Origin: Taiwanofungus camphoratus
Taxonomy: Eukaryota > Basidiomycota > Agaricomycetes > Polyporales > Taiwanofungaceae
Assembly (NCBI GenBank): GCA_003999685.1
Contig: CP021224.1
Span: forward strand, 620,001-684,000
Direction of reading: 5' to 3'
DNA: 64,000 bases
Shown here: positions 44,985 to 56,711 of the stretch, piece by piece
Position numbering within the stretch: position 1 is the first letter of the stretch
Layout: each line of letters begins with the position of its first letter
Translations under genes and position numbers: made by a program
The notes under the pieces: model-generated
The model's input: the letters and a program-made list of their open reading frames with translations, nothing else
What the model was told of the DNA's origin: nothing
The model's database searches: none

Positions 44985-47900
44985 TCACCCAGCATTCGGG
45001 TTGTCATTCGCTTGAAGATGCAATGACGAATCATCCTGTGACAACTGTGTGAAGAAGGTCTCTGCAGTGTAGCCATTCAATTGTGCAACGTTTCCATACC
45101 CATCGAGCATCCCAGTCTCTTGCATGAGCGATGTCCACTGATCGTTCATCACCACATCTGCAGAATACGATGTTCCGTCGAAAATGTCGGTGCTCATTTG
45201 CGCATTGATGTCCGGTACGAAGCCAGACATTGGGTCCTTGAATTGTGAATTGACGAGAAATCCGTTCAAAAATTCCATTTCGTCTTGGCGACCCCTCTCC
45301 GGTATTGACGCAAGAGGCTCTTGCATATACTGCTGGCGTTGCGCGGGCGAAAGCGCTAAACTCTCCACTGCTGGCTGCGCTATGTCTACGGCCGAATATG
45401 CTGTAAGTGGAATTTGCGAAAGATACTGCATCAGAGCAGGATGAACTTCGGAGATCGGCGCAGCGTTTGATGGTTGCGGCGATCCGCTATCGCTGGGAGT
45501 AGAATTAGAAGGGGATGTCCCCTGAGGACTAGACTCCTTCGAATTGCTTTTTGAAGTGTCGATTAGCCCTCGCGGTCGTTTTCTGGACAGTGACTTTCTG
45601 GGCAATACTCGCGTCTGTCCACCGAATATGGCGAGCGCATCCCGATACTGGTCTTCTGGTCCAAACCTCGGGGGACCACTTGGCATGATGTGTTTGTTTC
45701 GATACTGCGTGTATGCATGGGTAGCTCTTTGTTTCAACCTAAGTAGTAGTGGCTACGCACAGAACATCAGATCACACATACAATAAGGCGGAAATGAGAC
45801 GCACTAGACCCTGTCGTGCTCGAAGTGAGTGAGTGGCACCCCTCTGGAACACATCGACTGCAAGTTCTAACTCCATTAAGGCACTGGGAGCTATAGTCGA
45901 GTTTGGAATACGCGTCACTGTAGCGCCTACTATAACCTGAACATATTGTCAGACATGAGGAAGTGGAATAAACGATGAGGACGCACGGCAGCAGAAAACG
46001 CATGAGTCCACATGCTCCAGAAACGACCACACAAGGGACCACATCGTTCATGATGGTGAATGAATGATTTCAATAATATCGAAGCACAACGATTTGCCGC
46101 TAGGAAGGAAGGCGCATATGGACTTGACAGAGGATTTGTGGGGTTATCCAGTAGCGCCTGAGCGAAGAATGTTCTATGGATACTAATCATCGCTAGTCGG
46201 GGAGGTTCATGAGACCGACGGTAGTCCTTTTTGCTCGAGACTTTACACTCAACTGATACAACGGTAATGCGACATGAGATAGCTCTTCATGCACAACTCC
46301 GGGTTTGCATAGCCGTCCTCGTCTGGCCTGAGATATAATCGAACAGGAGGGAGAATCATCTGACGTATTTTACGGTCGAGATCAAGAACAGTAGCATAAC
46401 TCGGGGACTTTGCACTAAGCATGACTTCTACAACCTGTGAGTAGACCTCACGAGAGAAAACCATTTTGAAGTGCCAATCTGCCAAGAGCATCAGTTTAAC
46501 AATCCTTACAAAACAAATTCATATCACGTACATCCTTGCATAGGGTCGCCATTTTCGCCAACACTCTTTTCCTCATCAGTCGGGATTTCACAGTCGACGT
46601 GAGCGAGCTGAACCGCGGGAGGACGTCCCAGTGCCATACACTACAAACCTTACCTGAGTATATTCTGGTATCAACCAATATACAAAAGACGCACATGGAT
46701 CAGTTCAAACAAGAAGAGCTCCCAGAACAGATTCCTCCGCCTTTGCACGCTTTTCTCGTCTAACCTCCACTGCTTACTATCACGATCTGGACCGAGTTGA
46801 GTTGGGTTAGGTTAACAGGTATGTGGCGCTTACGGAGTCCAATCTACGACCATAACATTCAGCAAGTGGATGGCAACAGCACAGCACCGACGTACACTTT
46901 GAGCAAGCTTAGCTGCAAGGGATGCCAAAGACCACGCGCTTTCTATAGTATAACGCTGGCCACAGAGACTATGATATCCTGCCATCAGTGTGACCGCTTG
47001 AACCGTCTCTATTTCTGGCGAGTCAAATATTGACCGCAAAGATAGAGCAGCACGCCCTAGTCGATAATACTTCTCTGCTTCGGGACTACAGGGTGGCAAA
47101 GTCAAATCGACAAGCGCTCCAACAGCGAGCACCAGATATAACACGGCCAGAAGATGTGGGTAGCGATTTGCGTCTGAGATTGAAGGATGATAGGTCGACT
47201 TCAGTCTTGATGGATCCTTGATAGAACTATATATCGGAATGAGAATGTCGTCGATGAGTTCGTCACGCTTTATGGGCCTGCACCACCATGTGAAATATGC
47301 AATATAAGCCTCGCATAGAGCCCATGCACGAGGTTGGGGCGGCAAGCACGACTCAAGCTCGTCAAGGATCGACTCAAGGCCGTCGTCCACAATGGTGAGA
47401 GGGAAAGTCAGAGAAAGATTGGCAAGTACAGGTGGTAATGGTGGGATATCTTCTACTTCGGGCTCAAGAGGACTGGAATTATTCACCAAGAAAAGCGTCT
47501 TGAGAAAACAATCAGCGACAACAGACGGACGCAATGCATTTCATCACATACTTCAGACCCCCCTGAACGCCCGAAGTATTTAGTCTCGCCGTGATCCCCA
47601 ATAGTCAGTGTACCCAACGCATCTATCGATTTTGAAAGACTTTCTCTTGTATTTTCTTCATCCACTGTCCGCCGAACCTCAGGCCCAAATTTTATAGTAA
47701 GTAATTCGTCTCGTAGAAGAGGATGCCTCTCGTTTGATACTCCTGCCTGAAAAATGGCAATGGCATCCTCTAATTGTCGTATTCGTTCACTCATTTCCGA
47801 GATTTTGCGATGCAATTGCTCGGTATCGGCGAGGATGAATCTTAACCGACGCATTTATAGTCATTTCACGACGCAAGGTGATTGCTTACCTTGTCCCTTG

Positions 47901-48244
47901 CCCAGCAGACAGACTACCTGGACTCCAAATTAGTTGAGGATGACAGTTTTATCACATGTTCTTACCGTTCGGACATATTGTTGTGCAGCCCCTGCGAACG
48001 CATGAACCACATGGGATTTTTTTGTCACATTTCAACTTCAAGCTGTGGTCACCGGAAGGCAAAACAGCATCGCCAGCAAAGATGACCATGAATCAGTAGT
48101 CGGAACTCAGCAACAACTATCGCAGGCGACCCACCGCCTACATTCCGCACATGAGATCTCACCACGAGCACGTTTAACTTCGATTTCTTCTTCACTACTT
48201 AGCCTTCGGGACGATCGTCGTGATTCAGAACGTTCAGCAGGCAT
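44985..48244 (-). CDS. Zn2Cys6 fungal transcription factor, copy A
   Basis: Twelve exons (48135-48244, 47966-48042, 47890-47917, 47552-47840, 46896-47498, 46834-46843, 46695-46786, 46532-46640, 46263-46478, 45987-46192, 45805-45936, 44985-45752) give 879 residues with all phases closing. The zinc cluster begins at Cys32 (CAEC, then C, C, C and a last C in GCTTIC) and grips two zinc ions to bind DNA. A heptad linker follows (DTEQLHRKISEMSERIRQLE) for dimerisation. The middle is the fungal transcription factor regulatory region, with the hallmark AKLAQSIGLHRDSKQW. The C-terminus is Ser/Pro/Gln-rich and acidic, a likely activation region. A 10-nt exon encodes IGL and a 28-nt exon precedes the linker. 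Copy B lies upstream in tandem. Confidence 0.9.
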
Positions 48245-48613
48245 GATAGATGGTATCTTTCAGAGTTATGCTTTGATTGCTCTGCTGTTCTTCACTCCTC
48301 CGTAGCACTTACATAAATCTGCCACGGGGTATGCTCCCTTGGGATCTCGCGAAGCAGACAGTATCAGAACTGCGCCGACAACGCAGTGATGTTAAGGTCG
48401 CAGGTCACGGTCACTAACCCAGTGACTATAACTGACTTTCCACTGGTCATGACCCGAGGGTACCGGGTCCTGTGTCCGAGCAGTGACAATTTTGGTACTA
48501 AGGCCGACTTTCATTTTTACAGAGAGTGACAGAGGTCACCCTTTCCTTTTTTATAGTGGTGGGAAGGTCTCCAGGGTTTCCTCACGCTTAATGAGAGACA
48601 GGCTAAGACTACC
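48245..48613. promoter_or_regulatory. upstream region of transcription factor copy A
   Basis: No gene is seen. Between 48405 and 48540 the motif GGTCAC/GTGACC recurs in both orientations (GGTCACGGTCACT; CCAGTGAC; GAGTGACAGAGGTCACC). These could be protein-binding half-sites or the ends of a small decayed element. Confidence 0.35.
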
Positions 48614-48623
48614 ATCATTCGAC
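48614..48623. repeat. left target-site duplication of the SINE
   Basis: ATCATTCGAC here is repeated exactly at 49116-49125. Confidence 0.8.
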
Positions 48624-49115
48624 GGGGTCCGGTGGTGAAGGGGTTAAACCACCTGGAGGGCACCATGGCACTTGCTTGGGAGACTCGCGGGTTCGATTCC
48701 CGAAGCCTCACCTCTGTTCTTACCCCACCCAACCATTTATATTCCCCCCTTAAATTATTCTTTAAACCGATTGCGTAACCCCACCTAAACCCGGCCAAGC
48801 TAACAACCAACCTTCGACGCTGTCGCGTTCGGAGATTCAACTCGCCGGGCTTCGGCAGCCCTAGTCCGGGTATTGCGGAGCGATCTTCAAACGGCATGGG
48901 CCGAGACCATATCTCAGTAACCATTACCCTTCGACGGCACGGGCCGAGGGTAGCAACCGTTTGGGCAAACGTTAGAAGGAGTTGGGGCGAAAAGTGGCAT
49001 CGCATGATTGAAATTAGTGAAAATCCGGTTGTTTGTATGGATTTGGCTAGACTCCACCATAAGCATATAGTTGCTTGAAGGAGGATAATTGAATACACAC
49101 ACACACACACATACT
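48624..49115 (+). mobile_element. tRNA-derived SINE with CA-repeat tail, 492 bp
   Basis: The head has an A-box-like TGGTGAAGGGG (48633-48643) and an exact B box GGTTCGATTCC (48690-48700) at tRNA spacing, so it would be read by RNA polymerase III. The ends of the head cannot form an acceptor stem, so it is not a working tRNA gene. The body shows no coding frame. The tail reads TTGAATACACACAC with about eight CA units. Exact 10-bp duplications flank the element, which shows insertion by retrotransposition using a LINE's machinery. It lies in the spacer between the two paralogous transcription factors. Confidence 0.82.
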
Positions 49116-49125
49116 ATCATTCGAC
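49116..49125. repeat. right target-site duplication of the SINE
   Basis: Exact repeat of ATCATTCGAC, just after the CA tail. Confidence 0.8.
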
Positions 49126-50086
49126 CAGTGTTTGAAGATTTCCGATTTTTAGCCCCACAATGACTGAACAGATTGCTCTTGGAGCAGTGTTATTTTGTGG
49201 TTATGGATCCTGGCTACATGGCCATAGATTTACATTTTTAATTATTTTCATAGTGAGGTGCTCAAGGACATTTCGGTGGAGGGAGTTTGTCGATTTTTCC
49301 GAGGAATGTCACCAAGAGTCACCATACCAGGACGGTGCAGCAATGAAGCTCCGACGTGGCTTTTGGGCATCCGCCTGCAGCATTGCAACGTGACAACGAA
49401 GTGCGTCTGCTGGCGGAGTTCAAATCCAAATTGAGGAAGTGTCACTCTCGCTCATGGATTGTAACGCACAGCGACACATCTGCTGCTGTACACTCACCAC
49501 CCCCACGATAAGCTTCGAAAAATTTGGGAGAGTGCATGTTATGGTGTGCTTGAGTTAGACACAAGTGCAGGAACTAAGTGGCCATGGTTTGGGATGAGGC
49601 GAGAGGGTAGAAGAATGGTGATCGGCCTAATTAATAGATTTTCTGACACTCATATTGAACTTGTTCTCTAACACCCCCTCTCTTTAAAATCGGAGAACAC
49701 AGTTGTGTTGCATGATTTTCTAGACTATTTTAGACAACATCTGGTCTTGAGAATATCCCAAGGAGAGTTCACAATAAGCCATTCTCAAACACTGGGTCCT
49801 TCTCAAAGTGGTATCACACGATAGTATGTGATTCTCGTTAATTGCCTGCCGTGATTGTCCCATGTAGGATGGACGTAGATTCGTGCACGTACTGCCGTCG
49901 ATGTCCCTGCAAGCAGCCTTATTTCAAACAACTGCTAATTAGAACATGTTTTATGCCGCCATTAAAGATGGATTTATATACTATGCTATTGTAAACGTGT
50001 GAAAAGTCTGAAATAGTCCACTCCGAAGAACCGTGGCTACTGCATTGGAAAACAATACAAGACGCATTGTTTGCAAACGCTACGGG
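49126..50086. other. gap between the transcription factors with a possible Copia relic
   Basis: No gene is seen. Read on the minus strand, a purine tract AAAGAGAGGGGG at 49673-49684 is followed by TGTTAGAGAACAAG, the usual look of a Ty1/Copia polypurine tract and LTR start. The LTR-like stretch would run down towards about 49400. It is a fossil fragment with no long frame, much broken if real, and its other end was not found. Confidence 0.3.
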
Positions 50087-53000
50087 TCATGCCCTAAAGT
50101 TGATGTCGTCTAAGAAGCCAGACTGGTGCATGAATGAAGTCCACCTCTCATCGAGTCTTGACTGCCGCGATGTAAGGCCAAGGTGGACAAGCTGAGCTGG
50201 TGGCGGATAAGGAGCATATTGGATACCTTGCGGTATTATAGCATCCAAATACTGACTATTATTGCGATATCTTGAGATGTTTTCCGACGATAGCTGTGGT
50301 CGGGACAGAGCGAGGGCCTCTGCGATGCCAGCATTTTGCTCCTGAGTATGTGAAGGGAAGCCTTGAGTCGCAGTGAATCCGTCAGAAAACCGTGATTGTG
50401 TACTATAATCCGGCTGACTCCAAGGTTGTGCGGTCGGAGAAGACCAGTATGTGGGAAATGAGGTCTGATCTAAGGTCCAGCTGCCATGGTTGGAAGTACC
50501 AGGGGGATGTGTGGAGCGAGGTGAATTTCGAGCTTCCGAGATGACGACAGGAGGAACTTGCTCAGAAGACATGACCATCGAAAAAGTAGGCTTGGCTTGT
50601 GGTTGCGAAGATGGCGATCGCGGAGGTTGCTTAGACGACAGCGGCCTGCCCCGGCCTGCAAAAACTTCAAGTTCATCACCCTTATCCTCAAGCTCTATGT
50701 TCCACTGAGCACCGTCTTGTATGTCCCCAGCTGATCGACCACTCTTCGCAGCCGTTAGAGAAGAGTGAGCCTTTTGGAGTAGTTTGGCAACGATGGGCTA
50801 TGAGGTCGGTTAAGACTGGGGTAATCAAACGAGTACAATAGCTTACGAGTGCCTTTGCAGCACGACGGCTATACTTCGCCGCTTTATTGAATAATCGGTG
50901 AGCTAGATCCAACTGCGACATCGCGGGTACTGCCAAAGATGAGCGCGGACCACGAGTGACCACAGTACCGAACACTACCTGTATGTCGCATGTGATTTAA
51001 GTCATGTTCCAAAAGACGTGTCAGAATTCACATACTGCAGCTGAGAATGCCGAAGTCCATACTGTCCAGAATCGTGCGCACAAGCGCGGGGAAGTTGCGA
51101 ATCGATTATTGATCACTTTGAGAATTGTGCAGGATACACGATAAGCAGTCAGGAATGAATATGCATAAGCACTCCTCAGGGGATTCTCGGGGCAATCAAT
51201 GATGGCTTGGGCAAAGAAGCTGCGATGTATATAGAGTAGAACTGGATAACAGCATATCATTAGCACGCTGAATTTTCATGTGTTCAGAACTGAGAATGAC
51301 TTACGAATTTCTCGAGTATGAGAGAGAACAAAGCGTTGCATGGATGCAGAACAACCCGACGATTCATTACCAGTCTGAAGTTCTAGATCCTCTTGCAAAG
51401 CTATCGCTCCCGCAGGGGTGGGAAAGTCGCGTACTCGGCGGTCTAGCGCCATAATAGAAGCGTACGAGGGCGGTTCTGCTGTAAGCGTCTTTGCAGCCAC
51501 CTCTGCAACACATTCGGAGAAAAACCGAAAACTCCATGATTCGACTGCGAGAGGCCAAACCATAACAGAATCAACCTTGTCTACCTGGTTATTTGGTAAC
51601 TGGGAACATACAATCTAAATTTTGCTCTTTCATTTCACCAACACTTGTTTGGTGATGGGGAAATTTGCAATCAATATAGCTTCGAGAGAATGACGGTGGT
51701 CGACCGGTGGTGAGGCTCTGTATAAGCTGCAAGATGAACAGCTAATTCGCCGCAAGGTCGCTCGGACAAACCTGCCATGAATCCGCCACAAATAGGTTCC
51801 AGAATAATAATCGACGTCTCTCAACTACACATTGAGGTAAACCCCATCTAACACCATCTCGGTCTGCAACATAATCTAAGTCCTGGGTCATCCTGAACCA
51901 GACCTATAGAAAGTGGACTTACGGAGACCAATCTAAGTTTGCAGATTTTGATTAGTAGACTTATATGATGAGCTAAATGACATACACTTTGTGCTAACTG
52001 TGCAGATAGAGTAAACATACCCCATGATGTCTCCATGCTCTCACTTTCGTCCCTGGCTTCATTGCCGGTCATAGCATCGTAGACGCTACATAGATGAAGG
52101 GCTTGGATGGTCACAAGAGATGGCATCACGAAGACAGGCTTCAAGGACATTGCTGCTCGGGCTAGTTGATAGTATCGTTCTCCCTCCGCGTTACAGGGTT
52201 CTTGATTAATCTCTACAAGTGCACCGATGGCAAAGATAAATAGCAATAGCCCAAGGCTCTGTGATTCGCTGTAGTCAATATTCCCAGTCGGAGAACCACT
52301 GTCTCTTCCACGTTCGGGATAGAATAATGGGAGCATCTCCTCCATCAACTGCTGTTTGGAAACTCCTCCAAATAGCCAAGCAGCGCGCTCGAGGTATGAC
52401 TCCGAAAGGTGACGAGCCAGTTCGTAAGAAGGTAAATGACTAAAGATCAATTCATACACAGCATTGGTAGGGCCCACGGGGGTAAACGGAAACGCAGTTG
52501 AGAACCGAATAATGTCTTCCGCTGCTGAAGTCTTCGAAACGCGCGTGAATCTGACTGATTCTTCGGCAACTTGATGAGTTATATCAGTAGCATGACCCTC
52601 TGTCTAAAGCAGGAGGCTCAGTGTGCAGCATCAGGGTAGGGTGAATTACTTACAAATAACAAGAACTAGGTTCTGATTGTCAGGACCAGTGTCGATTTAG
52701 TAGACAGCGTAACGCACCTCTGTGCCCCCTGTCGGTCCGAAGAATGTGGAACTGCCATGAGCGGAGATTGATAACATTCCAGATGCGTCAACAGGTTCCG
52801 GAGAACTGATATATTCCCTTTCGAGCGCTGGCATCTCATCTCGGTCGGTATCAAGATCTGCTTGATCATTAATGAGAAGAGGATGAGGGTTGTTGAAATT
52901 TCTCGCTTGTAGTATGGCTAGAGCATCTTCGAGCTGCCATATTCGCTCGCCCATCTTTGCTATGCGTTGGTGGAGGTGCTCTGTGGCCGCGAGAACGAAT

Positions 53001-53539
53001 CTATGCACGTAATGTCAGCTTGAAACTAAGAGCTTTGATATCAATGGAGTCAACCTAGTTCCTTGTCCAGTAGCGAGACTGCCTAGACCCTTCGTCAGAT
53101 GATAATAATAACAAAAATGAGCATAAAATCCTGCACCATTGGGGCACAACGATGCGCAACCCCTTCTCTACAAAAGTTGTTGAACGCAAGTCTCATGTTA
53201 TGATGTAGGTTCCTCGTACCTGGCATGATTGACATGGGATCGATTTGTCGCAACGAATCTAGCACATTACTGTGATCAGTATTGTTTAGATGATACAGGG
53301 CACATGGATGTAGCTTCCTTACTTTCAGTCTGTATATGAAGCATCAATAAAAGGTGAACGCGGCGAGTGCGGAGATCGTACCTGCGACACTCCGCGCACG
53401 AAATCTCACCTCTACTCCGCTTTAGCTCGATCTCGCGAGCCTGACTGCTGTCAAAGTCGGAATCCTCTGAATCCCTTCGGGCATTGGCACGACGTAGACG
53501 AGCAGTCGTACCCGATTTCGACAGGAGGTCTGCTGGCAT
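50087..53539 (-). CDS. Zn2Cys6 fungal transcription factor, copy B
   Basis: Fifteen exons (53382-53539, 53323-53329, 53220-53258, 53137-53167, 53055-53082, 52718-53000, 52654-52665, 51986-52603, 51923-51932, 51772-51863, 51612-51726, 51305-51544, 51036-51241, 50847-50978, 50087-50797) give 893 residues, every phase closing. The zinc cluster starts at Cys48 (CAECRRLKIRCDKSIPC, QSC, last Cys in RRGCASLC) and is spread over four exons, one only 7 nt long. Then come the dimerisation heptads (TEHLHQRIAKMGERIWQLED), the regulatory region with LAQSIGLHRDGVRW, and a Ser/Pro/Gln-rich tail. Exon sizes 28, 10, 92, 206 and 132 are shared exactly with copy A, so the two arose by tandem duplication. Copy A has fewer introns in the zinc cluster. 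Target genes are unknown. Confidence 0.9.
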
Positions 53540-55295
53540 TGAGCAGGCAAGAAGGCCAAACTCTATACAAGCTCTGGTTACTAGTATGCAGTGGTCGATC
53601 CGTTGAATTTCACTCCGTGGCAGGTATTGTGATCTCAGATTCGATAAAGTCAAGCCTCAGTCTGACACGGGCGTACTCGCAGATCCGTCCTTCGGGTCTG
53701 AAGAGACTTTATAGGCGACGGTGCTCAGATGTTCCCCCCAACCGCCCAACTTTCCTCAGCGCTCGTGTCCAGGCTTTCGTAAGCTGTTGGTTCCGGTGTC
53801 GGACCAGAACAGTGGTGAGAACACGGTCACTAAGATTCTTCCAATCTTTCAAGACAGCGCCCGTTACCAAAAACTACGAATTGGGATGCTGCTGCCTGAG
53901 CAAAGCATGCGAGCCCCACTCTTTCCTGGAATGCGGTACAGCGAATGTTGTCAGCGCATGGCAGACGAGTTTATCGACCTCGTTTTGTTACATGCCGCTT
54001 AATGTCTTTCATTCGCCAAACGGACCGCAGCGTTCTGTTGTGTCGTTGCCCCGCAGTGCACACTTCGTCGCACTTCCTTCGGCAAATATCGATCTTTGAT
54101 TCTTGTAAACATCGTCAACTCTGGCACAACTCTCGTCTCACGTTGACACGTCGGGATTTCGTTATTGCAGCTGCAAATCAGTTTCGATCCTAAGGAGGAA
54201 TTACAGACAATGGACTAAGGCACTTATGGCGGCCCCATCAACCGTGCCTGTCCAACATTTGGCATTTTTCGCGCCGAATCCCAGCCTTATCATTGCGTCT
54301 ACCGGCAGGACTTTCAAATATCGCCATGTCAAGCAGCCGAGGTCTTGAATCCTGCTACTAGAGGACCCTTGGTCCATACCATTGTCTTACTGTGATTTTA
54401 GTCAGGAGAACTTTGTCCTTGATTTAAGAGGCAGGTATATTCTGGACACGAGATTTGATTCTATCCTCTTGTTTGGATCTAACTTTCGATCAAGTTAGTA
54501 ACAAAGCACCTCGAATGCATCCAGCGGGGTCTTGAGAGCACCAGAGCAAGAAACCCGCGTGGAAGGAAGTACAGTTGTGGTGCAGTAGATGTCCCGGTTC
54601 AAAGACATGTACACTCGAAAACGTAATATTCCGGAACCCAATTCAAATTTTAATTACATTCCGTGTTCACGTAACCTCTTCAGGAACCTCGGCCTCATGC
54701 GTCCGATCCCGTTGGAACGGCGGCCATGACCCGGGACAGAGCGCTCGCATCCAGACTGGGGCACAGACGTCATGCAGGCGAGAGTCTTGAAGGTTGTATA
54801 TATGTACATCGACTAGCGTCAGGGCCCACAAGGAGTCTGTTGGAACTACCAGCGCTTACATCTAGGTAGGCGGCATAATACTCACAGGTCTACCCGCCGC
54901 GTATCCAGGTATCGTGACCTTGCAACGGCTATCGAGTACTAACTAGTAATGAACATTCTATCTGTTCAAGTATGTGCACCACTTCGGAGGCTCGGCGAGC
55001 ATTGAACTCGCATCATAAGTCAATCTAATCAAATAAGTGAATCACAAGCAGCATTCGGCGTACACAAAACCATTGATCTATATGGTGAACAACTCGAAGA
55101 GCCTCTGAATGCAGGAGACAAGGCCTATACAGTCATCAGGTGATAATTAAGATGTGCAAGGTACCAGATGAACGGAGTGACAGCTCTCAACACAGATATA
55201 TCACCGAACTATGATACTAATCCTATGTAAACTTCACCTAAATGATAGAAATACAAGAGCCACTGGACATAGATTCAGCATTGAAGTCATCAGTC
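53540..55295. other. no gene recognised
   Basis: This 1.76-kb gap holds the promoter of transcription factor copy B on its left. Open frames are short and without motifs, and none could be spliced. The far right likely includes the 3' end of the kinase transcript. Confidence 0.45.
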
Positions 55296-56711
55296 TTAGG
55301 TGGAGTAGAAACCCGAGTCACTCAAACATTCAGTCGGGTTTGACGGCGTCTGAAGCCTGACGACATCTACAGCAGACCAAGATAGTTGGACATAAGCCGA
55401 TGGTAACAAAGATTGATACGGCTTACTGAAGTATGCATGTGCTTGCGCCTCCGCAGCTGTGAGGCGGTCCTGATGATCGTATCTGAGGAGTTTATCCAGA
55501 AGATCTAGAGCGTCATTGGAGGCATTTGAACGGTTGTCTGACGTGATGAAGCGAGCCCACGGCTGCTTTGGATAGCTGGGAAGTAGGTCAGTAATATGGA
55601 CTACAGATGATCGAGCATCAGGACAAAGTATTGCAAACGTACCTGTATAGGAGATCACTGTTCTCTGTCCGTAAAAAAAGACTGTAGACCGTCAAATACT
55701 GCTCGAAGTTGTCTGTTCCAAGGACCCTCAGGATTTTCAATAGCTGGTCTTCGTTATCTCTGCCTCTGAAGAAATGCTCTCTACGAAAAATCTGAACATG
55801 TTGTAAGTCAAGGAAGTCGGCCTTCGCGCTCGCAAGAAGGAAATGCACCAAAGAAGCGAGGATACATCCGACGCTCCATATATCCAGACTATAATCATAA
55901 CGCTTGTATGCGACCAAAAGCTCAGGTCCCTTGTAGTATCTCGATCCAACCCTTGGGTGGTACTCTGTTCCAGGGTGGTAGAACTCAGCAAGACCCCAGT
56001 CAATCAGCCTCAACTATAGTAAGGTCAATGAAAAGGATGAAACAATTAGTACGGAGGCGGCATACTTTCCGGTGCTCGCGATCAAACATGATATTCGCGG
56101 GCTTCACATCGCGATGCATAATTCCCCGCGAATGTACAAAATCCAGAGCCTACCGAATGGGTTATATCAGAAGTACAACCCCCCCAGCCACTGAGAACTT
56201 ACTCTCAATAGCTGGAAAAGATAGTGCTTGATTTCCAATTCCGTCATGATGTAGTGCAGGTCTTTCCACTCCGTGTTCCTTACATATTCCATAATCAAAC
56301 TATTTGAATGCGAGGGAGGATCATGCACAACATCCATTAGCCCAATAATGTTTGGACCACCCGACAGATTCCGCAGGATCTTTATCTCCTTCTTTATCTT
56401 CTTCTTTGCCACGGGCTTCAGGACTTTGATGACACATACATCTTCATTGGACGAATCGATTCCTTTGAAAACCTGCATCGGTTCAGTGACATGACATGTA
56501 GAAACAACTGCCGATACTGACCTCTGAGTATTTGCCACCACCGATCCGCCGGACGATCTCATAGCGATCTGGTACATTCCATTCAATCTTCAAGCTCTCT
56601 GTGTAACGATCGTTCAGCGGACAATCGACGGATGGCGGTGAGCGCCAACTCACCATAATCATACCATCCCGGCCCCAACAGGGCATTAACATTGGCATAG
56701 ACACGAGCCAT
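55296..56711 (-). CDS. CKA1: casein kinase II alpha subunit
   Basis: Seven exons (56654-56711, 56522-56598, 56203-56472, 56066-56149, 55849-56013, 55643-55791, 55296-55575) give 360 residues. The start MARVYANVN and YDYESL is the CK2 signature. The glycine loop reads GGGKYSEV, the ATP lysine is in CVIKVLKP (Lys61), the basic substrate/CK2-beta cluster is KKKIKKE, the catalytic loop is HRDVKPANI (147-149) and the metal motif is DWG (168-170), which replaces DFG only in CK2-like kinases. [12 protein letters not shown] and [15 protein letters not shown] follow. CK2 phosphorylates acidic Ser/Thr sites in nucleus and cytosol. Two usual residues differ: GRGKYSEV is GGG here, and HRDVKPHN has Ala for His, so it may be a diverged paralog of the main CK2 alpha. 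Confidence 0.92.

Noticed and set aside
48624-48713. A tRNA gene with an exact B box
   Set aside because: The ends cannot pair into an acceptor stem, and the strip continues into a body with a CA tail and flanking 10-bp duplications, so it is the head of a SINE.
48896-49110. Short frames inside the SINE body on both strands
   Set aside because: They are short, lack motifs and lie in a non-coding retroelement.
49096-49111. An independent CA microsatellite
   Set aside because: It is the tail of the SINE and lies directly before the target-site duplication.
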